Shown piece by piece: positions 43,301 through 54,500 of a stretch of 64,000 nucleotides of DNA. The stretch covers positions 124,001 to 188,000 of the forward strand of contig CANNBP010000006.1 of assembly GCA_947502885.1 (NCBI GenBank). Direction: 5' to 3'. The notes under the pieces are model-generated. The model ran no database searches, was not told the DNA's origin, and was given only the letters and a program-made list of their open reading frames with translations. Each line of letters starts with the position of its first letter. Position 1 is the first letter of the stretch. The position numbers were made by a program, and so were the translations under genes. This DNA comes from an uncultured Aquimarina sp. (GTDB lineage: Bacteria; Bacteroidota; Bacteroidia; Flavobacteriales; Flavobacteriaceae).

Positions 43301-43708
43301 TCTTATTTCTCCTTGTTCGTCTTCTCTAAAAGTTGTTCTTAGTACCTCATGACGCTTAACCACTTGATATACTGCTTCTTTAAATTTTTCTGCAGAGATA
43401 TTTTGTAAAAAAACATCATTCGGTAAATTATATGTATTAGAATTATCTCCTATTTGACATGTATACCACAATCTTCTTTGTGCATTAGAAAGTGGATAAC
43501 TTGCTTCGACTTGAACAGGCTTTATCTTTTCATAACCATCTCTAGCATTATATTTCTTCAACATGCTAATTAGTTCTTCTTTATTTTCCCTAATTTTATC
43601 TATAAGATAAGGGTCTATTTGATCTCCTTCAAAATTCAATTCAAGTTCATCATTAACCACAGAAATACCTATGTTATTTTCTTGAATTTCTTGTATTAGT
43701 CTGCGCAT
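40319..43708 (-). CDS. NRPS: TubC_N-C-A(Asn predicted)-PCP
   Basis: A single-module synthetase of 1129 residues. It has a TubC_N-type docking domain (1-50), a C domain (65-500) with HHIISDDW, an A domain (510-1015) with IIYTSGTTGKPKG, NEYGPTE and NGKIDQK, and a PCP with the phosphopantetheine serine in SLGGNSIKG (about 1070). The pocket residues read D-L-T-K-I-G-E-V-G-K, one change from the asparagine code DLTKLGEVGK. The gene starts two bases after the PKS gene stop (43711), so chain transfer from that PKS through the docking domain is expected. The short hydrophobic C-terminus (EIADKLII) may dock to TubC_N of the giant synthetase. Confidence 0.94.
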   Translation of the reverse strand: MRRLIQEIQENNIGISVVNDELELNFEGDQIDPYLIDKIRENKEELISMLKKYNARDGYEKIKPVQVEASYPLSNAQRRLWYTCQIGDNSNTYNLPNDVFLQNISAEKFKEAVYQVVKRHEVLRTTFREDEQGEIRQWVLNADELNFEVEYKDFSNQNSSKEIVRQYIDGDKLKAFDLENGPLLKAVLFQTSNDEYIFYYNMHHIISDDWSMEVLIKDTISYYEALLSETAPNLYPLDIQYKDYSVWQAKQKVSDSYKEHRAYWLDKFSGELPILNLVSNVVRPKVKTNNGKFLKTYILPETKAAIDSFVLDNGGSLFMTLLTAWNLLLYKYTSQKDVVIGASLAGRDHADLENQIGFYIKTLAIRNQINPNENTIDFYKRVTESVLSDFVYNQYPYDTLVEELDMVRDISRNPLFDIMITLQNASKNNNIGAGQKITNDIVDLGESKSKFDLDIEFIEIDNSIGFNIVYNTDIYEKSFIERLMVHYKLIINDLVRFPEKNIANINYLTKEEKQKLLIDFNKTETDFITKKTIIDLFNKQVKEKPESVALICEGDSFSYKELDERSNQVANFLITKGVSNNDIIPLCLDRSLDLFACILGILKCGGTYVPIDPNLPKERINYILKDTKGKIALTSVLFDNMLDEEFTSLICIESKEIQLCSKESPKVNVSLESLAYIIYTSGTTGKPKGVEISHKALTNYIQYAMTTYFIESQLKCVLFTSISFDLTVTSIFTPLCTGGTIDIITSMEHDVEVLNALGDKNFDVLKLTPSHVEALIGTLNNKHKSYEGKGSKVFILGGEPLPAETVKKLYTYYGDKVTIWNEYGPTESTVGCISEKLETNDVNLIVPIGKPTSNVKAYILDAFLEPVPIGVIGELYLGGEQLANGYLNLPKLTQDKFIINPFNKKERLYKTGDLAKWIENGKIVYNGRIDNQVKIKGYRIELDEIIQHLRSKPGIDEAIVIAKELQEGDKELVAYIVSSNEQNSEELREYLSSFLPNYMLPSYYIQLESLLLTKNGKIDQKALPIPDYINSGSIFIPPSNDTELKVFEIWKKHLSIEKIGINDNFFSLGGNSIKGIKIIGEIQKELEIKLDAVTLFRNPTIKNLSEIIDTKSWHTEDQSNKEIADKLII

Positions 43709-43710
43709 AG

Positions 43711-46700
43711 TTATATTTTTATAGTTTTTCGTCCTTCTTTTTCTATTTGTAAATTACTTAGATCTTGTATTAATTCAATTTCAACAGACAATTGATCTAT
43801 AGTTGGTTTTGAAAAAAAATCTTTTAGGTTAATAGAAGCTTTAAATACTTTGTTAATTCTTTTTATAATGGTCATAGCCTTTAATGAATCACCTCCCAGT
43901 TCGAAAAAATCATCATAAACTCCAATTGAATCATACCCAAAAAATGATTCCCATATTGCACACAATTCTTTTTGTATCGTTGTTACAGGTGGAGTATATT
44001 TAACTTGAATCGCTGGTCTATCGACAACTATTTGCTCATTTTCAATACTATTTACAGTGCTCTCTAACTGATGTTTTTGCTTTTCAATCTTTTCATTTAA
44101 ATCTCCTATTGAGATAAATAACTGGGTATGATGATCTAGTTTTATTGATTGTTCAAATATATTTATAAGCTGTTCATTACTTATTCCATTTTCACCTATT
44201 CCGTCAAGGTTAACACATACCCAATTACTAAGTTCTTCTTTTTTACTTAATACAAACTTGTCAATGTATTTATTTGCTCCAACATAAGTTCCATAAGTCA
44301 ATCCACCTAAAGCCGTAGATAAACTTGAAGTTATCCATACAAAATCTAAAGATCTACTTTTAAAAACATTGTATAGGTTTAATGTTCCTGAAACTTTAGG
44401 ATCAAAATGTCTTTTTACAGTTTCATCATCAATCTCTTCTACAAACTTAAAAGTATCATGATCAGAAGTACCTGCCGCATGTATGATTCCAGAAATATTT
44501 CCATGAGCCTCCTCTATTTGTTCAATAGTATCTCTTAACTTTTTTTCGTCAGAAATGTTTACACTATAATACTCTACTTTTCTCTTTTTTTTATGATGTT
44601 CTATCAATTCATTAACCTTTCGAGATATCGATTTGTTTTTATCTTCAAAATGGTCTAATGTATTCCATTGCTCTTTAGAGGGAAGCATACTTCTGCCAAT
44701 AAGAATTACTTTTACATTATATGTATCACATAAATGAGCAGTAAGAATTGCTCCCACATTTCCTAATCCTCCCGTTACTAAGTACGTTTTTTCTTGGGAT
44801 ATAAAATCTTGTTGAAGTTCACTTTTTATTTCTGTTTTTTCGTAAAATGGAACCCATTTATGTCTATTTCTATAGGCTATATCTGTATCTTCATAATTTC
44901 CCTTTACTTCTTCAATTATCTGATCAACAACAAATTTATCTGTAGTTTCTTGAGCTACATCTATACTATTAGAAAATAATAATGGATGTTCGTGAGAAGA
45001 TATTTTTGCTATACTTTCTGCTGCTAGTTGATTAATATTAATTTTTTCATCACCAAAAATATCATTTTGATAATCTGATATAAATGTAAGTTTCTTTTTT
45101 TCTTCGCTTCTATACCTAATAAGGCTTTTGCAAATATTTAAATGGTGGTTAAATACATTCGTATAATCCAGTTTATCATAGGTATTTGGCCATGCCCAAT
45201 TACAAATTACTTGATTTACAAATATTTCTTCATTTTCCAAAGCACTAAATAATTTATTAAAATCCTCTAATGCATTGGGGTTGATCTTAAATAAATCTTT
45301 CTTCTCCTTTACAAACTCTTTACCTATAATTACTTCAACAACTCTATTCCCGTCATTAATCAAGGACTGTTTAAATGAATTAATGAACAGAGAGTTACTG
45401 GTAAAAAGTAAATAATTATCGCTACAAGTCTCAGTTTTAACTGTTGGCTTTTTAAATGATTTTTTCCAGTTTAAAGAATAAAACCAATCACTACAATTAT
45501 TATTATCAACATTTTGAACTCTACCTAACTTGTCATATAACTTTTGGACATCAATTCTAGATTGAAACTTAAAATTTTCAAAACAATATGTCGGAATTGA
45601 AACTTTTTTTCTTTCTTCATTTTCGTAATAATGATCCCAGTTTATATCAATTCCCGAAGTCCATAAAACACCTAGTGCTTTTATCAACGTGTAACTATCT
45701 TCTTCCTCTTTTTTTGGATGACTTAATGTTTGAGTTATTACATTATTATTCTTAAATTCTAAATTTTGTTTACAAAAATTAGACAATGCATTTCCTGGAC
45801 CAATTTCAATAAAACAATTTTCTTTGTTTTCCTTTACTATTGTCTTAATACCTTTTTCAAAGTTTACAGTTTCTCTAAGATGCTTAACCCAATATTGTGC
45901 ACTTTCTGCCTCTTGTGAAGTAATTCTTTTTCCTGAAAGATTAGAAACAAACGGTATTTGAGGTTTTGATAAAGTAATTTTATGCAACTCATTCTCAAAA
46001 TCTGTCAAAATACTATCCATCATCTCTGAATGAAAAGCATGAGAGGTATGTAATAATTTATAAGGAATCTCTTTTAGTGCTAATATTTTTATAAAATCAG
46101 CTACATCCCCACTTCTTCCTGAAATTGTACATGAATCCTTAGTGTTAACTGCTGCTACGGAAAGACTTGGGGTAATTAAAGTCCTAATCACATCTATAGA
46201 AGTGCCTACTGCAATCATATCACCTTCATCTATGGCGCTCATTAACTCTCCTCTTTTAACAATAATTTTTAATGCATCTTCAAAAGACATTACCCCTGCA
46301 ATACATGCTGCGGTATACTCTCCCAAACTATGTCCAATCATATTGACTGGTACTATACCCCAATGCATTAAAAGTTTAGATAGTGCGTATTCCAATAAAA
46401 AAAGAAGTGGTTGCGCATGACTTGTATTATTTATTGCTTCAGGGTCAAAAGTGTTTTCTATATCATATCCAATTATTTCCTTATAATCTTTTGATGTAAT
46501 ATGTTTTAACCTACTAAACCCTTCATCCATAATATTTTTAAAGAAAAGTTCTTCATCATAAAGAGTTTTTCCCATTTCTATAAACTGACTTCCTTGCCCT
46601 GAAAACATAAAAACTACTTCTCTTTTTGCAGGTGTAATCCTTTGAGAGTTATTTCTCCCAATTAAACCTAATTGGTCTATAGCATCTTTTGAGTCTTTAC

Positions 46701-48192
46701 AAATCATGAAGTCTCTCTCCTTAAAAGGCGTTCTTCCAACCTTCAAAGTATATGCTACATCCCTTAACGAAATATCTTTATTTTCTTTGATATAGCCTCC
46801 CATTTTTTCTATATAGGCATTGAGAGAGTTTTGTGATTTAGCTGAAAAAAGAAATAGTTGATACTTTCGTGAAAAGTTTCCAGAAACCAAATCTGGAGCT
46901 TCTTCTAAGACAATATGGACATTAGTTCCTCCTATTCCTAAACTACTTACTCCTGCTCGTAACGGTTCTTTGGTATTTCGATTCCATTTCTCTGCCTTAG
47001 CATTAACATAAAAAGGTCCTGATTTAAAATCAATTCTTGGATTGTTTTCTTTGAAATGAAGTGTTGGTGGAATAATTTTATGTTTTAATGCTAAAGATGC
47101 CTTTATAAACCCTGCAACACCAGCTGCAGTATCTAAATGCCCCATGTTTGATTTTACAGATCCAATAGCACACTTATGCCCTAAGTTTTTTTTAAATACT
47201 TTATTTAATGAAGATATTTCAATTGGATCTCCTAATTGTGTACCTGTTCCATGTGCTTCAATAAAACCAACTGTTTTAGGGTCAATGCCTCCAAACTTAT
47301 ACGCTGTTGAAATACATTTAGACTGTCCATTTACACTAGGCGCAGTATAACCAACCTTATTATTACCATCATTATTTACTGCAGAAGATTTAATTACTCC
47401 ATAAATATGATCCTTATCCTGTATTGCTTCTTCTAATCTTTTCAACACCACTACACCTAATCCTTCTCCTCCAATGATTCCAGAAGAATCTTTATCAAAT
47501 GGCTTGCATCGTCCATCTTTGGAGAAAATCATCCCTTCTTGATAATAATACCCTTTAGTGTCGACCGTATTAATACTTACTCCACCAGCAACAGCTAAAT
47601 CACATTCTCGTAGTAGTAAATTTCTATAAGCCAAATGTATGGCTGTTAATGAACTCGAACAAGCTGTGTCTATTTTTAAGCTAGGTCCCGTTAAGTTTAA
47701 CTTATATGAAATAAGGGAACTAATAAATTGGCCATCTGATAGCTTTAGAGTTAAAAAAGGGTCAATATTTTCATTTGGGTTGATCCTCACATTAGTTATC
47801 CAATTGTAACTATTTCCCGCAGAAAGATATAAACCCGTTTTTCCTTTAAAAGCATTTGCATCTATATTGGCATCTTCTAACGCTGCCCATACCTGAGTAT
47901 GCATTAATCTTATTTGTGGATCCATTACTTTAGCTTCATCCTGTGTATATCCAAAAAAAGAAAAATCAAAATTCTCAGAATCTTCAATAGAAGAACCAAT
48001 TTTTTGAAAATTTGGGTTAGTAATCATCTCTTTACTCACCCCATAAACTTCCAATTCTTTATCTGTATAGGTATCTACTAAATCAACACCTTCTTTTAAG
48101 TTTTCCCAAAATGTCATCGCATTTTTTGACTTTGGAAAATGACAAGACATTCCTATAATGGCTATATCTTTTTTGTTTACTTTACGTTGCAT
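43711..48192 (-). CDS. type I PKS module: KS-AT-KR-ACP
   Basis: A monomodular polyketide synthase of 1493 residues. KS (8-430) has DTACSSSL (Cys ~175), EAHGTGTQLGD and KSNMGHLDTAAG. AT (about 535-840) has GHSLGEY (Ser ~620) and HAFHS (~713), the malonyl-CoA signature. KR (about 1130-1330) has VTGGLGNVG, the SSLS serine region and YGTYVGANKY. The ACP serine is in ELGGDSLKAM (~1433). There is no DH, ER or methyltransferase, so the module adds one C2 unit and leaves a beta-hydroxyl. The LDD motif of B-type ketoreductases is absent (HAAGTSDHD). It should extend the Asn delivered by the synthetase at 48585-56540, giving a statine-like gamma-amino-beta-hydroxy acid. Confidence 0.95.
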   Translation of the reverse strand: MQRKVNKKDIAIIGMSCHFPKSKNAMTFWENLKEGVDLVDTYTDKELEVYGVSKEMITNPNFQKIGSSIEDSENFDFSFFGYTQDEAKVMDPQIRLMHTQVWAALEDANIDANAFKGKTGLYLSAGNSYNWITNVRINPNENIDPFLTLKLSDGQFISSLISYKLNLTGPSLKIDTACSSSLTAIHLAYRNLLLRECDLAVAGGVSINTVDTKGYYYQEGMIFSKDGRCKPFDKDSSGIIGGEGLGVVVLKRLEEAIQDKDHIYGVIKSSAVNNDGNNKVGYTAPSVNGQSKCISTAYKFGGIDPKTVGFIEAHGTGTQLGDPIEISSLNKVFKKNLGHKCAIGSVKSNMGHLDTAAGVAGFIKASLALKHKIIPPTLHFKENNPRIDFKSGPFYVNAKAEKWNRNTKEPLRAGVSSLGIGGTNVHIVLEEAPDLVSGNFSRKYQLFLFSAKSQNSLNAYIEKMGGYIKENKDISLRDVAYTLKVGRTPFKERDFMICKDSKDAIDQLGLIGRNNSQRITPAKREVVFMFSGQGSQFIEMGKTLYDEELFFKNIMDEGFSRLKHITSKDYKEIIGYDIENTFDPEAINNTSHAQPLLFLLEYALSKLLMHWGIVPVNMIGHSLGEYTAACIAGVMSFEDALKIIVKRGELMSAIDEGDMIAVGTSIDVIRTLITPSLSVAAVNTKDSCTISGRSGDVADFIKILALKEIPYKLLHTSHAFHSEMMDSILTDFENELHKITLSKPQIPFVSNLSGKRITSQEAESAQYWVKHLRETVNFEKGIKTIVKENKENCFIEIGPGNALSNFCKQNLEFKNNNVITQTLSHPKKEEEDSYTLIKALGVLWTSGIDINWDHYYENEERKKVSIPTYCFENFKFQSRIDVQKLYDKLGRVQNVDNNNCSDWFYSLNWKKSFKKPTVKTETCSDNYLLFTSNSLFINSFKQSLINDGNRVVEVIIGKEFVKEKKDLFKINPNALEDFNKLFSALENEEIFVNQVICNWAWPNTYDKLDYTNVFNHHLNICKSLIRYRSEEKKKLTFISDYQNDIFGDEKININQLAAESIAKISSHEHPLLFSNSIDVAQETTDKFVVDQIIEEVKGNYEDTDIAYRNRHKWVPFYEKTEIKSELQQDFISQEKTYLVTGGLGNVGAILTAHLCDTYNVKVILIGRSMLPSKEQWNTLDHFEDKNKSISRKVNELIEHHKKKRKVEYYSVNISDEKKLRDTIEQIEEAHGNISGIIHAAGTSDHDTFKFVEEIDDETVKRHFDPKVSGTLNLYNVFKSRSLDFVWITSSLSTALGGLTYGTYVGANKYIDKFVLSKKEELSNWVCVNLDGIGENGISNEQLINIFEQSIKLDHHTQLFISIGDLNEKIEKQKHQLESTVNSIENEQIVVDRPAIQVKYTPPVTTIQKELCAIWESFFGYDSIGVYDDFFELGGDSLKAMTIIKRINKVFKASINLKDFFSKPTIDQLSVEIELIQDLSNLQIEKEGRKTIKI

Positions 48193-48584
48193 AATTTGTT
48201 TATTCTAAATATCAATGCAATCAAAACTATATTGAATAGTCTATGATCTTTTATATACCTATATACCATAGTACTTTTAAGAAGAACCCTATAAAAAAGT
48301 GTCAATTCGAGTAATTTTTCGTGTCAAAGTGAGGAGAAATTGTATTGAGAATAGCTTGATAAGCTAATACTTCTATTCTTGATATACCATTGCACCTACC
48401 TTCTGGCACTCCAATTGAAAGATTTTTTGGTTATAAAAAGTCTAAAAAACACTACGGGACGAGTTATCTATTAGTTATATAAACCTTGTGTGTTTTTAAC
48501 CTGTTAAAAAGTACATTTACGTATTTAATCTCAGATAATTGATAAAATTTCATCTAATGATAAAAGAAAGTCACATTGATATGA
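48193..48584. other. gap between the aromatic/Asn NRPS and the PKS gene
   Basis: No gene is present. It holds the dispersed repeat at 48301-48352 and a small hairpin (TAGCTT 48352-48357, AAGCTA 48361-48366) without a T-run. A lone TAGTTTTG, matching the -7 consensus TAnnTTTG on the minus strand, lies at 48222-48229, about 30 bases before the PKS start, but no -33 partner is seen. Confidence 0.45.
48301..48352 (+). repeat. dispersed ~50-base repeat inside the biosynthetic cluster
   Basis: GTCAATTCGAGTAATTTTTC at 48301-48320, continuing to AATTGTATTGAGAAT at 48352, aligns with the complement of 1331-1382, which starts GTCAAATTGAGTAGTTTTTC and ends AATTGTATCGAAA. The shared blocks are GTCAA, GAGTA, TTTTTC and AATTGTAT-GA. 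It sits in the 392-base gap between two synthetase genes. Confidence 0.5.
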
Positions 48585-51500
48585 TTACAGGAAGTCGTTT
48601 AATACCTCATCCACCTCTGTAGAAAGATCAATTTCTTCTTCATTTTTCTCTTCCTCATTCTGTTCGTCAAAAACATTTCTTACTAAATCCTTAATATTTG
48701 AATATTCGAAAAGCTGAGTAATTTGGATATTAGTCTGAAACTCGTTATTAATTAAGTTTTCCATTTTCATTAATTCCAGAGAATTAATCCCTAGATCAAA
48801 AAAGTTTGCCTCAATACTTATGTCCTTTGTTTCAATTCCTGTCAATTGTGCTAGTAAATCTACCATTCTTGTTTCATAATTATTACTTGGTGCTACATAA
48901 TTCTTATTTCCAAATAATAACTCTCCTGATGGATCTGGAAGATTTTTTTTATCAATCTTACCATTAACATTTAAAGGAAATCTTTCTAACTGAATAAAGT
49001 AATTAGGTATCATGTATTCAGGAAGTTTTTTAGACATATATGCTCTTAAATCTTCTGGATTCTCGTTAATCTCGGCAGTAAAATAAGCAACTAACTTCAA
49101 TTGGTCTTCATGAATATGTTTTGCCGATATTATTACCGAATTTATAGAATCCTTAGACTGAAGGATATTTTGTATTTCACCTAATTCAATTCTATATCCA
49201 TTTATTTTAATCTGATCATCTATTCTACCTTCATAAGAGATATTCCCATCAAGCTCTAATCGACCTAAGTCTCCAGTTTTGTATATTTTCTCTCCAATAA
49301 CAATTGGGTTGTCTACAAATTTTTGCTCGGTAAGGGCTTTTCTATTTAAATAGCCTAAAGAAAGGCCATCTCCTCCAATACAAATTTCTCCTTTAATACC
49401 CTTGGGCAAAATTTGACCATTTTGGTCCATAATGTAAATTTGAGTATTCGCAATTGGCCTACCAATTGTTATTTTCTCTTTTTCATCAACTTGGCTTACA
49501 ATACAACCAACAGTTGCTTCTGTTGGCCCATATTCATTATATATCTTTATGTTGGCATTAAGGTTTTTTAAAACATTTACATGGTTTGCATGAAGCGTAT
49601 CTCCTCCAACAATTGCTAATTGAACATGTTTTTTATCTAGTGTTATATCTATATTTCTAAGTAATGTAATATGTGCTGGGGTTAATTTGATACAAGATAT
49701 ATCACTATCCAGATATTCTTTGAATATGTCTTTCAGTTCTTGTTTTGTATCAAAAACAAACAAGCGTCCACCACTTATTAATGGAAGAAATAAACTTGTT
49801 ATAGTAAGGTCAAATGATAACGACGTAAATAAACCAAAATTAAAATTAGACAAATCATTAGTCAAGTATTCACTCTTTGCCCAAGTCAAATAATTACTTA
49901 ATGATTTATGCGAAATTGCGACCCCTTTAGGTAATCCCGTTGATCCAGAAGTGTATATTGCATATGCTAAATCACTATGGGCTGGAAAATCAAGCTGTGA
50001 TACGTCTGTATTTTGTATAGGGTCAAACTCAACATCTATGGCAGTACTATTACCTTCATAAAAATCCAAATCGAACATATAAGCAGTTTCAGTAACTAAT
50101 AAACTCATATTAGTTTCTTTTGTCATAAAACTTTTTCGTTCCATAGGAAGTTTTGTATTGATAGGTACAAATATTGCTCCAGCTCTTATAATCCCCAATA
50201 CGGCAACTACCATCCAATCACTATGATCCAGATAAACGCCTACATAATCTCCTGTTTTGATTTGATATTCTTCTCTTAAAAATAATGCAAATGCTGAAGT
50301 TGCTTCTTGAAGTTTTTTATAACTTATCTCTTTATTTCCAAAACTAAGAGCAATAGCGTTTGGAGTACTGTTAGCTTGTTCTATAAATTGGTCTACGACC
50401 GTACTTCTTTTTTCTAGATTAACAACCTCCCCTTTTAAATCATCAATTATAGTTTCATTTTCGGCTGAAGATATGTAATTTATATTCTTTAATGGTTTAT
50501 AGGGATCTGTTACAAAATGTATTGCTGTGTTTTTTAAGTGTTCGAAAATTGTCCTAATAAAGGATTTATCAAACTTGTTTTTGTTGTAGTTTATATCAAT
50601 TCTAATAGAATTAGAAGTTGGAATTACCTCTATATTATATTCGAAATTGTTTCTTTCAAAGGTTTCTATATCTTCAATAACTAATGTCCCAAAAGAATTT
50701 TGTTCATACTCTTCATTAACCTTTCGTCGTAAAAAATCTTTAAACACCAATACATGATCTATCAAATTAGCTCCAAGTTCACTTTGAGAAACTACTTTTG
50801 AGAAGTTAACATAATGATGCAAATTGGTATTCAAAGCTTCATTATGCATTTGGGTTAAAAGCTCTGATGGAGAATCTTCTAATCTATACCTAGAACGTAC
50901 TGGAATTGTATTAATAAACAGTCCTAAAATCTCTTGTACATTAACAATATCTGTTGGTCTTCCTGAAACTACTAAACCAAATACCACATCCTGAGTATCG
51001 TTATATTTTGATAAAAGATAACCCCATATTCCTTGAACGAATATGTTTTGTGTGATTCCAAGCTCTTTACATAAATCTGCTATTTTATCAAATAATTCTC
51101 CTTTTATTTCAAGTATTTCCTTTTTTTCTTCATATGCTTTTTCTGAGTCGTTTCCTTTTGTATAAGGGATTCCTGTTTTTTCAGAATATCCGGATAAATA
51201 TGTTCTCCAATAATTCAATGATGCCTCCTGATCTATTGTATTTAGCCATTCTATATAGTTAGAATACTTTATTGGTTTTTTAAGTTCAATAGGATTATCA
51301 CTGGTTAGATTAGATAAAATTTGATAAAAATCATTAATAAGTAAGCCCATACACCATCCATCCATTAAAATATGATGATGGCTCCAAATAAATTCATATT
51401 CATTATTTCCAAAATTAATAATACGTAATCGCATCTGAGAAGGTTTCTCCATATCAAACCCTAGCATAACATCTTCTCTTTTAACCTTTTCCACATAGAT

Positions 51501-54500
51501 TTTTCGCTCGTCTGTTTTGAGATTTTTATCAGATAGACATTCATATTCAAAATGATATGGCGCTTTTTTCCATACAATTTGTAGAGGAGTATCTGATAGG
51601 TTATTCGTAAAGCTTGTTCTTAAAATTGGATGTCTGTCAATAAGCTGTTCGTATGCTTTTTCTACATTTAGAATCTCTAATTCTACATTTTTTAGCCTAT
51701 AGTGTATTTGTTCAAAATAAAATTCATTTGAAACTTTTGATAACCAGGTAAAATAGATTCCTTCTTGTAAAGGGGATAATTTATATATGTCTTCAATGTT
51801 GTTGTCTTTATTAACTTTGTTTAATTGACCTATACTTAAATTTTTAAAAGTAACATCGTAAGGGGTTATATATTGAGTTTCTTCATTACTTACATCGACA
51901 ATTAATTTAGACAATTCCTTCTCGAATTCTTCCATTAGTTTCTCGATGACAATTTCTTCATATAAGTCCACTGGATATGTAATAGAAATTTGGAGTTTTC
52001 CCTGGACCATTATCCCAGAAATATTTAACATCCGATTTTCTTTATTAACTTCATCAAGATCGGCTCCAATGTCCTCTGAAGAATATTCAAATATGGAATT
52101 TTCGGAATTCCCTACTTTATTTCCAAAATCTCCTAGGTAATTAAATCGTATAGAAGGTTTTATTTCATTAGAAAAACTATTTCTTAAGTACTTTAACATT
52201 CCATACCCTATTCCATTATTAGGGATCTTCCTTAGTGTTTCTTTTAATTCAACAAGTGCATCTTTATTATCTTTTGATTTTGAAATATCTAAAATTATTG
52301 GGTATACCGAAGTAAACCATCCAATAGTCCTACTAATATCAATATCATTAATGATTTTTTCCCTACCATGCCCTTCCATTTCTACAACATATTTGTCCAA
52401 TCCAAAAGTGTTTTGCAAGGCTAATGATAGTCCAGTAAGTAGCGTTTCGTTTATTTGAGTATTATATACTTGATGAAACTTAGTCTGTAGTAAATTGGTT
52501 ATGGAGTTACTTAAAGTAAATGTTAATTCTTTTTGTTTATTTGATACTTTGGATCTTACAGTATTTTTATGAGGAATATCTGGAATCTCTTCTTTAAACA
52601 ATTCATCCCAATACGATTTTTCATCTTCTATCTTCTTTCCATTTGCATATTCATTTTGTAATAACGCCCAATGCTTGAAAGAATCTGTTTTTAAGGGTAA
52701 ATTAACTTGTGATCCAGATTTTATTTGATCATATAAGGTTGCCAAATCTTCTAGTAAAATACGCCAAGAAAAACCATCTACAACCAAATGATGAATAATT
52801 AATGCTAAGTGATCTTCATTCTTAAACCTAAAATGAGTTATTTTTACTAGAGGTCCTTCGTCTATCCTAAAACTTTTCTGAATTTCGTCTCCTAGTTTAC
52901 TCATTTCATCAAAAGGATCTTTACTATCTTCTAGATTATAAAAATTTATTTCATAATGTTTGCCAGAAGTATCCTGATTATACTGCTCCCATCGTAAATT
53001 TTTATTTTTATACACCATTCTTAAGGCATCATGATGATTTACCAATATCTGTAAACATTGGTCTACAACATCATGATCAATTTCCTTAGTACTTTTTAAT
53101 ACTACTGACTGATTAAAGTGATGTGGATTTTTGATAGCTATACTATTAAAGAAGTATTGCTGTATTGGTGTAAAACTAGATTTTCCGGCTACTTCCTTTT
53201 GATCCACCTGTTTAAAATCTGTAATCACCATATGTTTGGCTAAATCTTCTACAATTGGGTTTTTCATTACTATTTCTGCATTAAGCATATACCCTTTTTG
53301 TTTGAGTCTTGATAAGACCAATATGGATTTGATAGAATCTCCACCAAGATTATAAAAGTTATCTTTAATCCCAATATTTTTGCTTTTTAATACCGTTTCT
53401 AAAATGTGAACTAAATCTTTTTCTTCTTTGGTTTGCGGTGGAATATGTTCTACATCCTGAACATTCTCTATTAAAATATTTTGTAATGATTTTTTATCAA
53501 CCTTTCCATTCGATGTAAGAGGAAATTCTTGTAATTCAAATATCATTGAAGGTACCATATACTCCGGCAGTACAGATAGCATTTGCGATTTTATTCTATC
53601 TTTATCAAACTTCTCATTACTCTTTACATACGCAACCAAGCCTTTCTCACCTTCTTCATTTTTTGCAACCAACACAACTCCATGACTCACAGATGAAATA
53701 TTATTTAATACATTTTCTACTCCATCTAATTCAATGCGAAACCCTCTTATTTTAATCTGATTATCCGCTCTTCCTATAAACTCAATGTCCCCATCAGATA
53801 ACCACCTTCCTAAATCTCCCGTTTTATACAACTTCTCTCCTTTCTTAAAAGGATGGGAAATAAATTTTTCTTTAGTTAGTTCAGGTCTATTTAAATATCC
53901 TCTAACAATCTGATCTCCGCTTACGCATATTTCTCCTATTACTCCAGAAGGTACCAATTGTAAGTTAAAATCCAAGATATAAACCTGAACATTGTTTAGA
54001 GGTTTTCCTATCGTTGTAGAGAAATCGGATACAGGGTCAGAGGACATTGTACTACATACCGTATTTTCTGTAGGGCCATATCCATTAATAACTTTTACTC
54101 CATACCCTTGTAAAACTCTGGTTTGCTCTATATGAATTGCTTCTCCTGCCGATATAATCACTCTTAGCGTTGCTAAACCATCATCCAAAACCACTTGATA
54201 AGATGGAGGTAATGTAACTACGGTTATACTTTCTTTTTGAATTAAATCTACGATAGATTCCTTAGATTTAATAACCTCATTTGAAGTAAGTACAAGGCTT
54301 GCTCCGGATCCCAAAGTTGTAAATACTTCAGAAGTAAAAGCATCAAAAGAAAAAGAGGCAAATTGTAAAGTACAATCATTTCTGGTCAAGCCCATTTCCT
54401 TTATTTGAGCGACTGTAAGATTTAATACTCCTTTATGTTCGCATAATACTCCTTTTGGTACCCCAGTAGTTCCTGAAGTATAAATTATGTTAATCAAATT

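Noticed and set aside
46142..46420. Plus-strand open frames lying opposite the synthetase genes, for example this 92-codon frame
   Set aside because: They are antisense shadows of conserved AT, A or C domains and have no domain signature of their own.
48222..48229. Lone TAGTTTTG (minus strand) as a promoter of the PKS gene
   Set aside because: It fits the Bacteroidota -7 box TAnnTTTG, but no TTTG is found at the right distance upstream. Such an octamer is expected about once per 1-1.5 kb by chance in this AT-rich DNA.
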